64,000 bases of DNA, taken from positions 82,271-146,270 of the forward strand of contig ONRP01000003.1 in the NCBI GenBank assembly GCA_900320245.1, given 5' to 3'. The notes under the pieces are model-generated. The model was not told the DNA's origin and did no database searches. It saw nothing but the letters and a program-made list of their open reading frames with translations. The stretch comes from an uncultured Prevotellaceae bacterium. GTDB lineage: Bacteria; Bacteroidota; Bacteroidia; Bacteroidales; Muribaculaceae. Below, piece after piece: positions 34,163-44,791 of the stretch; positions within the stretch are counted from its first letter, which is position 1; each line of letters begins with the position of its first letter. A program made the translations under genes and the position numbers.

Positions 34163-34206
34163 CTATTTTTCACAATAATAGCGTGCCGAGCAGCAAAATT
34201 ATTCTG

Positions 34207-35568
34207 TCAGCCCTGCTCGTTCAACGGTGTTTTCGGGCCCAGGATATGTACAAAGAAGTAGAGCGTCAGCGGGATGGCCAGCATGAAGGCCAGCACATCG
34301 CACACGGCCTGACAGATCTCCACGCCGAACAGTCCCAACAGGCGAGGCAGAATCAGAATCAAGGGAATGAAGAAAACACCGTTGCGCGCCGATGCCAGGA
34401 GGTTGGCCGACAGGCTCTTACCGCAGGTCTGCAGCGTCATGTTGCACACGGTGACCACGGCCGCCATGGGCAATGCCACCAGTTGCCAGCGCAGGGCCAC
34501 GGCACCCACAGCAACGACATCAGGGTCATCACGCAGCAGGTCCACCAACCACTCGGCAAACACATAAGCGGGGCCGCACATCACCACCAGCACGGCCATG
34601 TCGAGCAGGATGGTGAAGTAGAAGCCACGGAGCAGCCGCTTATAGTTGCCCGCGCCATAGTTGAAGCCGCAGAAGGGCTGATAGCCCTGCCCCACCCCGA
34701 TGATGATGGCAAAGATGATGAACGCCAACCTGGACACAATCGACATGCCCGCGATGGCAGCGTCGCCATACACGCCGGCTGCCACGTTCAGCATCAGCGT
34801 GGCAATGCTTGCCAGGGCCTGACGCGTGAGCGACGGCGTGCCGCCCTTGAGGATTTCGGCCTGGAAATGCCAACGGCGCGAGGACTGCTTGAGGTCGATG
34901 GGGATATTCTCGCCACGGCGCGACATCACCCAGAGGACGACGAAACCGAACAACTGGCTCAACACTGTGCCGATGGCGGTGCCCAGGATGCCCAACCCGA
35001 AGGTGAACATGAACAGCGGCACCAACAGCACATTGAGCACGGCACCCGAGATCATACCATACATCGCCTGGGTGGCGTTGCCCTGAAAGCGCATCTGGTT
35101 GTTGATGACCATCGAGGCCGTCATCAGCGGTGCGCCCAGCAGAATCACGCCCATGAACTGCATCGTGTAGGGCAGAATGGTGGGCGTTGAGCCCAGCGCA
35201 ATGGACAACGGTTTCAAGAAAATAAGTCCCAACACCGTGATTACCAAGCCACAAATGATGCTGCCGACAAACGAGGTAGCGGCCATCTGACGTGCCTCGT
35301 CGAGACGGCGGGCGCCCAGATGACGCGACATGTAGGTGCCGGAGCCCTGACCGAACATGAATCCGATGGACTGGATAATAGCCATCACGGGAAAGACCAC
35401 ACCCACGGCTGCTGTCGCCTGGGTATTGATGAGTCCCACGAAATAGGTGTCTACCAAGTTGTAGATGCTCGTGACAAGCATACTGATGACTGTGGGCACC
35501 GCCATCGCAGGAATCACGCGACGGATGGGTGCCGTGGTCAGGAACGTATAGTTGTCTTGCTTGCGCAT
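34207..35568 (-). CDS. MATE-family efflux transporter
   Basis: 453 residues from the ATG at 35568 (MRKQDNYTFLTTAPIRRVIP); an upstream in-frame ATG would add 13 residues and lie close to the -7 box. Twelve hydrophobic segments and the N-terminal NLVDTYFVG motif are typical of MATE proteins of the NorM/VmrA branch. It would export cationic compounds using a Na+ or H+ gradient. The substrate is unknown. Confidence 0.9.
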   Translation of the reverse strand: MRKQDNYTFLTTAPIRRVIPAMAVPTVISMLVTSIYNLVDTYFVGLINTQATAAVGVVFPVMAIIQSIGFMFGQGSGTYMSRHLGARRLDEARQMAATSFVGSIICGLVITVLGLIFLKPLSIALGSTPTILPYTMQFMGVILLGAPLMTASMVINNQMRFQGNATQAMYGMISGAVLNVLLVPLFMFTFGLGILGTAIGTVLSQLFGFVVLWVMSRRGENIPIDLKQSSRRWHFQAEILKGGTPSLTRQALASIATLMLNVAAGVYGDAAIAGMSIVSRLAFIIFAIIIGVGQGYQPFCGFNYGAGNYKRLLRGFYFTILLDMAVLVVMCGPAYVFAEWLVDLLRDDPDVVAVGAVALRWQLVALPMAAVVTVCNMTLQTCGKSLSANLLASARNGVFFIPLILILPRLLGLFGVEICQAVCDVLAFMLAIPLTLYFFVHILGPKTPLNEQG

Positions 35569-35596
35569 CGAGAATCTTGGCTTTTTTTTGAGCCTG

Positions 35597-35604
35597 CAAA
35601 GGTA
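35597..35604 (-). promoter_or_regulatory. -7 box TACCTTTG of the MATE gene
   Basis: Consensus box on the minus strand 29 bp before the start at 35568. Confidence 0.65.
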
Positions 35605-35744
35605 CAAAAAAACTCGCCTTGAACGCTGATTTCAAAGCAAGAAACACAAAAAAGACAACCATATTGATAAAAAACCGCCTCGCTGCCCCAAAAACAAGAA
35701 ATGCACACACCAGATGACCTCCCGAAAGTCAAAATAGCAACTGG

Positions 35745-35872
35745 AAAATCTGAGAAGTCTGATAATCAGCACTTTCAGGATATTCAGTTGTCATTAAAAA
35801 AATGTAAGAGTTGTCCGAGTTGTCGTTAAATCCCGCCGGACAGCACAGTATTTGTTGTATTTCTTGTTTTCC
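35745..35872. repeat. Dispersed repeats: TCAGCAC module (minus) and iteron repeat copy C (plus)
   Basis: 35745-35791 on the minus strand (GACAACTGAATATCCTGAAA, then GTGCTGATTATCAGACTTCT) is nearly identical to 38545-38591 on the plus strand. It is followed by iteron repeat copy C at 35803-35872: TGTAAGAGTTGTCCGAGTTG, TCGTTAAATCCCG and the tail TTTGTTGTATTTCTTGTTTT. Confidence 0.7.
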
Positions 35873-35876
35873 TTTT

Positions 35877-36569
35877 CTAATCGTGGTTGTCATTGTGAAG
35901 GAGCCAGTGGATGCCCTTGACGACGCGCAGGGGAGGATTCTTGAAGTGGTTGCCGGGGTTGAGTTCAAACTTCGAGGGGATGCCGCGACTGGCCATCAGG
36001 TCGGCCACGGCCCGGGTGCGCTCGCCGACGGTCTGCAGCACGGCGTTGCGCGAGGTGCTTTCCTTGTCCCCCACCGAGAGGTAGATGCCCTGCAACGGCA
36101 CGGCGGTCTGGTGTTCGCGGGCATACTCCAGCCAGCCGGGATACCACATCGACCCCGAGGCCGACAGGATGCGCGTGAACAGGTCGGTCTGATAGGCCGT
36201 CCACACGGCAAACAGACCCGCCATCGAGTAACCCGCCAGCAGGCGACACGTGGGCGGTGCATCGAGCAGCCTTTCGACCTGCGGCACCACCTCATCGGTC
36301 AGCACGGGCAGCCACAGCCCCGCACCGCCGCTGAAGTTGTCGTCCTTGGACACCACCGTCTCGACAGGCCACGGAGAGAGTTCCTGATTCCAGTGCAGTC
36401 CGCTGATGGTCACCAAGTTAAAGCCGCTGCAACCCACCTGTTTGCAGGCCTCCAGTAGCAGTAGCCCATTCTCGTGATAGTCAATCGAATAGACCAGCGG
36501 TGCAGCACCATCCAGCAATTTATACAAGCACACCCTGCGGTGCCCGAAATGCAATTCTTGTATCTCCAT
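35877..36569 (-). CDS. Esterase-like alpha/beta hydrolase
   Basis: 230 residues from the ATG at 36569, which is 5 bp after a TATCTTTG -7 box; the frame extends upstream to 36629 but that start precedes the promoter. The nucleophile elbow GYSMAG (about residue 113) and the acid/His regions (LSVGDKES and NPGNHF) fit the esterase-D/IroE-like family of small alpha/beta hydrolases. There is no signal peptide, so it is probably cytoplasmic. Substrate unknown; siderophore esterase or S-formylglutathione-hydrolase-like activity are possibilities. Confidence 0.75.
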   Translation of the reverse strand: MEIQELHFGHRRVCLYKLLDGAAPLVYSIDYHENGLLLLEACKQVGCSGFNLVTISGLHWNQELSPWPVETVVSKDDNFSGGAGLWLPVLTDEVVPQVERLLDAPPTCRLLAGYSMAGLFAVWTAYQTDLFTRILSASGSMWYPGWLEYAREHQTAVPLQGIYLSVGDKESTSRNAVLQTVGERTRAVADLMASRGIPSKFELNPGNHFKNPPLRVVKGIHWLLHNDNHD

Positions 36570-36574
36570 CACGA

Positions 36575-36582
36575 CAAAGATA
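36575..36582 (-). promoter_or_regulatory. -7 box TATCTTTG of the esterase gene
   Basis: The consensus box is so close to the ATG at 36569 that the transcript would be nearly leaderless. Confidence 0.6.
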
Positions 36583-36765
36583 CGACAAAATAAAGGGCAT
36601 AAAGACAAAAGAGTTTGTTTTTTATGCAATAATCTGGTATTGGCCCATGAGAAACATCAATGCTAATTACGCGAATTATACAAACCCGCTATAAAACTTC
36701 GCGGCAATCGGTCTAATTTGTGCAATTGGTAGTTTGAATTTTTCGTCAAGGTCACAGAAAAACCG

Positions 36766-36773
36766 TATCTTTG
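36766..36773 (+). promoter_or_regulatory. -7 box TATCTTTG of the CPBP gene
   Basis: Consensus box 26 bp before the chosen start at 36800; it lies after the alternative start at 36734 and so argues against it. Confidence 0.7.
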
Positions 36774-36799
36774 CGGTAACTAACCAATTCTTATCGGCA

Positions 36800-37630
36800 A
36801 TGGCAACGGCTCAAACAAACAAAAAACTCGTATGGTGGAAATGGATTCTGCTGTTCATCGCAGGGTTCTTCGTCGGCGCCATCGAGGATACGCTTTCGAT
36901 TGCCGGCAATGATATGTCCCGGCTCATCGGTTGGCCCATCCTGACGATTGCGACATCAGCCATTGTGCTGATGTTTTATGCCCTGTTTGTCAAGTTGACC
37001 AACCGATGCTGGCCCACCGACCTGAAGTTGCGCAAACTCGTCCCCCACACCCTGCTGGGTATGCTCGTGGGTGCCGTCTATATGGTGCTTGTGGTGAGTA
37101 CTATAGTCGCTTGGGGACACGGCAGTGTGTCATGGAGCGACTTCTCGGGCGAGGCCCAATTCAGCGCCTTCATGACGATGCTTGCCGTGGCAGTGGGTGA
37201 GGAAATCTTTTGCCGTGGCATCATCTTCCGCATGATCGACGAGCGGTGGAACACCCGGGCCGCCCTCATCGTGTCGGCCCTTTTCTTCGGGTTTGGCCAC
37301 CTGTCCAACGACAATGCCACCTGGTGGTCGTCGCTCGCCATCGCCATCGAGGCGGGCTTGCTGCTCGCGGCCGCCTACAAGTGGTCGGGCACGCTGTGGG
37401 TGCCCATCGGCATCCATTGGGCGTGGAACTATGTGCAGGGCAACGTCTTCGGCCTGGCCGTCTCGGGCATCAACATCGGCGACGGGATGCTCGCCACCAG
37501 CGTCAACGGCCCTGACATCATCACGGGCGGCGCCTTTGGTCCCGAAGCCTCAATCATCACCGTCGTCCTGGGTGCCCTCTACACCCTCGTCTTCCTCGCC
37601 AACCGCTACAGCATCACCCGAAAACAATAA
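36800..37630 (+). CDS. CPBP-family intramembrane glutamic protease
   Basis: 276 residues from 36800. The protein has about eight hydrophobic segments and the three Abi/CPBP motifs: EEIFCRG (about residues 134-140), FFGFGHLS (about 159-166) and HWAWN (about 201-205). This is the Rce1-like CAAX-protease fold, whose bacterial members process or protect peptides and modulate membrane proteins. The substrate is unknown. The next gene, 40 bp downstream, encodes a lipoprotein and may be co-transcribed. Confidence 0.85.
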   Translation: MATAQTNKKLVWWKWILLFIAGFFVGAIEDTLSIAGNDMSRLIGWPILTIATSAIVLMFYALFVKLTNRCWPTDLKLRKLVPHTLLGMLVGAVYMVLVVSTIVAWGHGSVSWSDFSGEAQFSAFMTMLAVAVGEEIFCRGIIFRMIDERWNTRAALIVSALFFGFGHLSNDNATWWSSLAIAIEAGLLLAAAYKWSGTLWVPIGIHWAWNYVQGNVFGLAVSGINIGDGMLATSVNGPDIITGGAFGPEASIITVVLGALYTLVFLANRYSITRKQ

Positions 37631-37670
37631 AGAGTCAACAATCACGTTTACAACAATAAATTAGTTAACC

Positions 37671-38462
37671 ATGAACAAAAAAAATCTGATTAAAGTCGCA
37701 GCAATCATAATGCTGTGCGGCATGATGACGGGTTGCAAGGGCAATGCCCAGCGCCCTGTGAACGGAACAATGGAAGAGGCTGTCGCTCTTGCCCAAGCAC
37801 CCCAAGCGGTGATGGACGTGATGAAACAGGTCACCATCGACGAGCGCTACGAGACGGTGATGGAGGACAAGAACACGGGCGTGGCCGTGTGGAGCCTGCT
37901 CAACTGCGGCGACACGGTGTCGAGCGAGGGCTACGGCATGGTCATCGGCAAGGGTGACGTGAAGACAGCCCTGCCCCAACTGCGCCACGGCCGCATGCCG
38001 CGAGCACGCTATGACGCCGCCTCGGGCGACCTGTGGATCATCGGCAGCGATACCGAGGGCACCGGCGTGAATGTCGAGCGTCCCTACCTGCTGCGCTTCG
38101 GCGACGACGGCTATGCGAGCATCGTGAAATCTATCGACCCCTACGAGATGCAACAGGCCTTGTGCAAAGCGCTGACCTACAGCATCGACGGTCAGGAGAT
38201 CACCTTCTATGCCGATGGCAAGGAACTGGCCAAGGCAACCAACAAGATGGAGGACATGGGCGGCTTTATGGACGACGCCATCTACATCGGGGAGCAGATT
38301 GCCTACGGCATCGAGGGCCCGCTGACGGTCCAGGTGACCCCGGGCATTAACTTCGTGGTCGGCAAGGTGTTGCAGTATGATGACATGCCCACCATCACCG
38401 CCACGGTCACCCTCGGCGAGGACGGCAACATCACCCTGGGCGACTTCAAGGCCCAACAATAA
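37671..38462 (+). CDS. Hypothetical lipoprotein
   Basis: 263 residues with lipobox MMTGCKG. The mature part is a mixed alpha/beta domain with repeated acidic loops (IGSDTEGTGVNVERP, FMDDAIYIGEQIAYG). No family recognised. It follows the CPBP protease gene by 40 bp and precedes a repeat-rich spacer; a functional tie to the protease is possible but not shown. Confidence 0.7.
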   Translation: MNKKNLIKVAAIIMLCGMMTGCKGNAQRPVNGTMEEAVALAQAPQAVMDVMKQVTIDERYETVMEDKNTGVAVWSLLNCGDTVSSEGYGMVIGKGDVKTALPQLRHGRMPRARYDAASGDLWIIGSDTEGTGVNVERPYLLRFGDDGYASIVKSIDPYEMQQALCKALTYSIDGQEITFYADGKELAKATNKMEDMGGFMDDAIYIGEQIAYGIEGPLTVQVTPGINFVVGKVLQYDDMPTITATVTLGEDGNITLGDFKAQQ

Positions 38463-38478
38463 CGACCACAACGATCAA

Positions 38479-38545
38479 AGGAAGACAAGGCCATCCGGGG
38501 CAATACGGTTTTTAAAGACAACTCGGACAACTTGTACAACTTGTC
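38479..38545 (-). repeat. Dispersed iteron repeat, copy D
   Basis: On the minus strand: GACAAGTTGTACAAGTTGTC, CGAGTTGTCTTTAAAAACCG, then a GGATGGCCTTGTCTTCC segment. It shares the iteron block and GATGGCCTTG part with the other copies. Confidence 0.65.
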
Positions 38546-38735
38546 AATGACAACTGAATATTCTGAAGGTGCTGATTTTCAGACTTATCAGAATATTCAG
38601 TTATTTTATTGACTTTCGCGGGCCATCCGGGGGTGTATTTCCTGTTGTTAAATCCACTAGGGCATAATTAAAGACAACTTGAACATCCGTGACAACTAAA
38701 AAAGTTGTTGGGTTGTTCAAGTTGCCTTTTTTAAC
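38545..38735. repeat. Repeat block with long hairpins
   Basis: 38545-38591 is the plus-strand copy of the TCAGCAC module seen at 35745-35791. The arms AACTGAATATTCTGA (38552-38566) and TCAGAATATTCAGTT (38588-38602) form a perfect 15-bp inverted repeat. 38673-38735 is a second inverted repeat of GTTGTTCAAGTTG type. The block sits between two convergent genes and may act as a terminator. Confidence 0.6.
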
Positions 38736-38753
38736 CTTGCAGTGGCTGCGGGA

Positions 38754-40574
38754 TTATTGTCCCATTGCAGTCTTCTCGGGGTTCAACTCGCCCAGCGGCA
38801 GGCCACTGGTAACCGACGAACTGCGGCGCATGATGTCCTCCATGCTGTCGATGACGTTGACGATGAAGTCGCCCAGTTTCTCGGCCTCGCACACGATGTC
38901 CATGTAGAAGATACCGGCCTTGTAGGGGTACTTCTTCTGGTTGACGTTCTCGATGTTCTCGGTGCGGCAGGCATTGCGGAAGTTGTTGATTTCTCGCTCC
39001 TTGTTGTAACTGCGCATGAGGTCCTCGGCGGTGACATTGTCGATGTCGCTGATTACGGCCAGCATATTGGTCATAGCCTCGCTGACGAGTTTGAGCATCT
39101 CGTCGATATTCTTGTAGTTGTACTCGTTGAAGTGGGCGTCGGCCTCCTCCTTGCGCACAAGGGCCTTGGCGATGTTGTTGCAACTGTCGCCGATGCTCTC
39201 GAGTTCGCTGATGATGCTCAGCAGGCTGGCCACGCGTGCCTTGGCCTGACTGCTCAAGCGGCCGTCGAGCACCTTGTTCAGGTAACTGCCGATTTCAAAC
39301 TCCATGCGGTCGGTGATGTCCTCATACTTCTGGATACGCGACAGGATTTTGTTGAACTCGGGAGTACCGGTCTTGGTGTGCACGAGTTCCTTGACCATGC
39401 CGAGCATACGCTCAACACGTGTGGCAAACACGACAATCTCGCGCTGTGCCTGGTCGATGTTCAACTCGCTGGCGCTCATGAGACCACCCTGGATATACTT
39501 CAACTGGAACTCCTCGTCCTCCTTCTTCTTGCTCTTGATGATGACATTGAGCAACTTGACATAGAGTTTTGTGAACCATATCATAATCAGCAGGTTGCAC
39601 AACTTGAAGATGGTATGGAACATCGTCATGCCGATAGACATCGCCACCTGTTCCTTGACCAGTGTGGCACTGTCGGCACCCGCTTTCACATTGTTATACA
39701 ACGCCAAGGGGTCGCCCAGACCGAACACGTCGGTCGTCACCCAGGTCACCATCGACACGAAGGGTTTGAACACGGCCAGCAGCCACACGGCGCCGAAGAG
39801 GTTGAACAGGGCGTGGCCCAGTGCTGCCTTCTTGGCCTCGGCATTACCGCCCAACGACGCGAGCAGCGGCGTGATGCTGGTACCGATGCTGGCACCCAAC
39901 ACCATCGCACAGGCGATGTCGAACGAAATCCATCCCTTGGCCGCCATAATCAGCACGATGGCAAAGGTGGCCGCACTCGACTGGATGAGCATGGTCACGA
40001 TCCAACCCACGAGGGTGAAAATCAGGATGGACCAGAACCCCATCGAGGTGTACTGCTGCAACGAGGAGAAGATCTCGGGTGACTGTGACAGGTCGGGCAC
40101 ATTGGCGCTGATGGCATCCAGTCCCATGAACAGGAAGGCAAAACCAATGAGCAACTCACCGATGTTCTTGTAGTTGTTACGTTTAATAAAGAGCATGGGA
40201 ACGGCAAAAGCCAACAGCGGCAACAGGAAGGCCGACATTTTGACCTTGAAGCCGAAGATGGCAATAATCCACTCGGTGAATGTCGTACCCAATGCGGCGC
40301 CGAAACTCACAGCCAGCGACTGCTCCAGCGGCATCAGTCCGGCATTGACAAAACTGACTACCATCGACACCGATGCCGACGAACTCTGAATCAATGCGGT
40401 GATCACGACACCGGTGACAACAGCCAGGAAACGGTTCTTGGTCATCCAGGCCAAGATGGAACGCAAGCGGCTACCAGCGGTCTTCTGCAAGCCTTCACTC
40501 ATGATCTTCATTCCGTAGAGGAATAGACACACTGAGCCCAACAAGGCCAGAAAATCAACTATGCTATAATCCAT
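38754..40574 (-). CDS. Na+/phosphate cotransporter with C-terminal PhoU-like domain
   Basis: A 606-residue inner-membrane protein. Two Na/Pi-cotransporter repeats are seen as GMKIMSEGLQKTAGSRLRS and QSSSASVSMVVSFVNAG (first) and MLIQSSAATFAIVLIMAAKG (second); the QSS motifs are the hallmark of the NptA/PNaS family. Residues ~340-606 form a cytoplasmic helical PhoU-like domain. It imports phosphate or another anion with Na+. It is a single gene between the repeat block and the gyrB terminator. Confidence 0.9.
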   Translation of the reverse strand: MDYSIVDFLALLGSVCLFLYGMKIMSEGLQKTAGSRLRSILAWMTKNRFLAVVTGVVITALIQSSSASVSMVVSFVNAGLMPLEQSLAVSFGAALGTTFTEWIIAIFGFKVKMSAFLLPLLAFAVPMLFIKRNNYKNIGELLIGFAFLFMGLDAISANVPDLSQSPEIFSSLQQYTSMGFWSILIFTLVGWIVTMLIQSSAATFAIVLIMAAKGWISFDIACAMVLGASIGTSITPLLASLGGNAEAKKAALGHALFNLFGAVWLLAVFKPFVSMVTWVTTDVFGLGDPLALYNNVKAGADSATLVKEQVAMSIGMTMFHTIFKLCNLLIMIWFTKLYVKLLNVIIKSKKKEDEEFQLKYIQGGLMSASELNIDQAQREIVVFATRVERMLGMVKELVHTKTGTPEFNKILSRIQKYEDITDRMEFEIGSYLNKVLDGRLSSQAKARVASLLSIISELESIGDSCNNIAKALVRKEEADAHFNEYNYKNIDEMLKLVSEAMTNMLAVISDIDNVTAEDLMRSYNKEREINNFRNACRTENIENVNQKKYPYKAGIFYMDIVCEAEKLGDFIVNVIDSMEDIMRRSSSVTSGLPLGELNPEKTAMGQ

Positions 40575-40721
40575 AGGTTAAACAATTAGGATGGTGAGTA
40601 ATTTTTATAGGCTACAAAATTAACACAATTCCTGCAAATTCACTACCCTACAGGAACCGTTTTATCATTTTTTATATCTCTGCAACATCTGCCCCTGCAG
40701 CCAAAGACTTTGGCGAGGGGC

Positions 40722-40755
40722 AAAAAATTACCCCAGAGCCGAACGGCCCCGGGGT
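40722..40755 (-). terminator. Terminator of gyrB
   Basis: On the minus strand: an 11-bp stem (ACCCCGGGGCC with GGCTCTGGGGT) closing a GTTC loop, then AATTTTTTG. A second small perfect hairpin (CGCGGGG/CCCCGCG) lies at 40775-40794, just after the gyrB stop. Confidence 0.8.
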
Positions 40756-40807
40756 TTAGGGAATATATATTGTCGCGGGGATTACGCCCCGCGTAGCCAA
40801 TGGCACA

Positions 40808-42853
<2,046 letters not shown>

Positions 42854-42988
42854 CAAAAAATCGCACATCCGCCAAAGGTTTTAAACCTTAAAAAACTATA
42901 ATTTCGACCTTACTGATTCCAGTTAATCATCGTCATGATAGGACAACACTTTTCTTGGGTAAAATGTGATGATTTTCGGCTTTTTTGT

Positions 42989-42996
42989 TACTTTTG
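42989..42996 (+). promoter_or_regulatory. -7 box TACTTTTG of the RsmF-like gene
   Basis: The consensus box lies between the in-frame ATG at 42966 and the chosen start at 43002, which supports the later start. Confidence 0.6.
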
Positions 42997-43001
42997 TGGC
43001 G

Positions 43002-44375
43002 ATGAATCTGTCACAGGCGTTCATAGAGCAGTTGCGCGGGCTGTTGCCCGGTGAATGGGAGGCGTTGGCCCAGGCCATCACGTCAACCGAACCCAGTGTC
43101 ACCGTGCGCGTCAACGAAGCCCGTGGAGCAGCAGTGCCAGCCGACGCCTGCCGCGTGCCGTGGTGCGGCCCGGGATTCTATCTTCAGGACCGTCCCACCT
43201 TTACCTTCGACACCGACTGGCATGCCGGGCGCTACTATGTGCAGGACGCCTCGTCGATGTTCATCGCCCACGTCATCCGCAGCCTCGTCCATGAGCCCGT
43301 GCGCTACCTGGACCTGTGTGCCGCGCCCGGTGGCAAGACCACGGCAGCCCTCCAGGCCCTGCCGCCATACTCGATGGTGGTGGCCAACGAAATCGTGCCG
43401 CCGCGAGCCCGTGTGCTGGCCGACAATGTCATCCGCTGGGGCAACCCCCGCTGTGTGGTCACCAGCAACGCGCCCGCCCATTTTGGGAAAATGACGCATT
43501 TCTTTGACGTCATCGCCGCCGACGTGCCGTGCAGCGGCGAGGGCATGATGCGTAAGGATGACGAGGCCGTCGCCCAGTGGTCGCCCGCCCTGGTCGAGCA
43601 GTGCGCCCAGCGCCAGCGCGAAATCCTCACCGACGTGTGGCAGGCCCTGCGTCCCGGTGGCCTGCTCATCTACAGCACCTGCACCTATAACCGCCAGGAG
43701 AACGAGCAGATGGCCGATTTCATCGTCAGTGAGTTGGGTGCCATCTCGCTCGAGGTGCCCATCGAGTCAGACTGGAACATCTATCCCGCTATCGGCAGCG
43801 ACTGCCATTGCTACCGCTTCATGCCCCATCGTGTGGACGGTGAGGGCTTGTTCATGGCAGCCTTCCGCAAGCAGGGCAGTGCCCCCCGCCAGGACATCCG
43901 AATCAAGGAAAAATCAGCAAAAAAAGCCGATGAAACCGGCCGTGACTGGCTCTCCTGCCCGGGCGACTACGCCATCGGTCAGCAGGGCGACCTGCTGATC
44001 GCCGTGCCACAGGACATCAGCCGTGAGGTGGCCGCCCTGCGCGCCTCGTTGAACGTGCTGCATGCCGGTGTAGAACTCGCCACCGCGATGGGCCGCAAGA
44101 CCGTGCCCCACCATGCGCTGGCCATGTCAACGGCAAGGGCCGCAGAAGCCTTCCCCATCGGCGAAGTGGACTATCTGACCGCCCTGCGCTACCTGCGCGG
44201 CGAGAGCATCACCGCCGACGCCCCGCGCGGCCACATCCTCATCGCCCACGAGGGCGCCATCCTCGGCTTTGCCAACAACCTGGGCAACCGCGCCAACAAC
44301 CTCTACCCCAAGTCACAGCGCATCCTCAGCACTCACCTGCCCGACACCCGCCCCTCCGTCCTCACCGCCTTCTGA
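43002..44375 (+). CDS. RsmF/NOL1-type rRNA m5C methyltransferase
   Basis: 457 residues from the ATG at 43002. The N-terminus is a NOL1/NOP2/Sun methyltransferase with SAM-binding DLCAAPGGKTTAALQ (about residues 105-119), the first catalytic Cys in DVPCSGEGMMRK (about 176) and the second in IYSTCTYN (about 225-232). The C-terminal region resembles the RsmF extension and PUA-like domain. It probably methylates a 16S rRNA cytosine, as RsmF does at C1407 in E. coli. The exact position is an inference. Confidence 0.9.
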   Translation: MNLSQAFIEQLRGLLPGEWEALAQAITSTEPSVTVRVNEARGAAVPADACRVPWCGPGFYLQDRPTFTFDTDWHAGRYYVQDASSMFIAHVIRSLVHEPVRYLDLCAAPGGKTTAALQALPPYSMVVANEIVPPRARVLADNVIRWGNPRCVVTSNAPAHFGKMTHFFDVIAADVPCSGEGMMRKDDEAVAQWSPALVEQCAQRQREILTDVWQALRPGGLLIYSTCTYNRQENEQMADFIVSELGAISLEVPIESDWNIYPAIGSDCHCYRFMPHRVDGEGLFMAAFRKQGSAPRQDIRIKEKSAKKADETGRDWLSCPGDYAIGQQGDLLIAVPQDISREVAALRASLNVLHAGVELATAMGRKTVPHHALAMSTARAAEAFPIGEVDYLTALRYLRGESITADAPRGHILIAHEGAILGFANNLGNRANNLYPKSQRILSTHLPDTRPSVLTAF

Positions 44376-44518
44376 CCTCCACCCGCCCCCACCACGTGCT
44401 GACAACACGCTAAAAATCCACCTCATTACCAGTAATTTGTATCTTCGCGGTTTACCTTTTACCCGTTTTTGACATTAACGGATAAAAGTGTTTTATTAAC
44501 GCCTAAAAGTTTATTAGT

Positions 44519-44710
44519 ATGAGTAAGACCATTTATTATGAATACGATGAGTACTTTGACAGGTACACAGAGTATGAGGTAGACGATGAGGAGTATCCCG
44601 TGGATTTTGAATGCGAGTATGACAATAGCGACGTTTGGGACGCTGTAACCGACGGCATGTACGGTGATTACCCCGGCGGCGATATCGACCTCGACCAGTT
44701 CGGATTCTGA
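44519..44710 (+). CDS. Very acidic, Tyr-rich miniprotein
   Basis: 63 residues with 21 Asp/Glu, only 2 basic residues and 10 Tyr; no signal peptide or membrane segment. No family recognised. It lies 143 bp after the methyltransferase gene, with a TATCTTCG box (near-consensus) upstream, and is followed by a strong hairpin at 44721-44755 before the sigma-factor operon, so it looks like its own short transcription unit. The charge is like that of DNA-mimic or anti-restriction proteins, but this is only a resemblance. Confidence 0.6.
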   Translation: MSKTIYYEYDEYFDRYTEYEVDDEEYPVDFECEYDNSDVWDAVTDGMYGDYPGGDIDLDQFGF

Positions 44711-44720
44711 AAAAAATGCT

Positions 44721-44755
44721 AAATCTGGCCAAATCATCCACATTTGGCCGGATTT
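44721..44755 (+). terminator. Terminator of the acidic miniprotein gene
   Basis: A 14-bp stem (AAATCTGGCCAAAT with ATTTGGCCGGATTT, one G-U pair) and a 7-nt loop; only a short, interrupted T-run follows (the TATTTTTG promoter box of the next gene). Confidence 0.65.
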
Positions 44756-44760
44756 ATCGC

Positions 44761-44768
44761 TATTTTTG
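44761..44768 (+). promoter_or_regulatory. -7 box TATTTTTG of the sigma-factor operon
   Basis: Matches TAnnTTTG, 23 bp before the ECF sigma start. It partly overlaps the end of the preceding terminator region. Confidence 0.55.
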
Positions 44769-44791
44769 CCAATGACTAAACAAACAATGAT

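Larger units (their letters stand above)
35569..35876. other. Repeat-bearing gene-free spacer
   Basis: Apart from the MATE promoter, it contains the repeat block at 35745-35872 and nothing else recognisable; short ORFs here are not supported. Confidence 0.6.

Noticed and set aside
36734-36799. Upstream start for the CPBP protease
   Set aside because: It lies before the TATCTTTG box at 36766-36773, so the transcript would not contain it.
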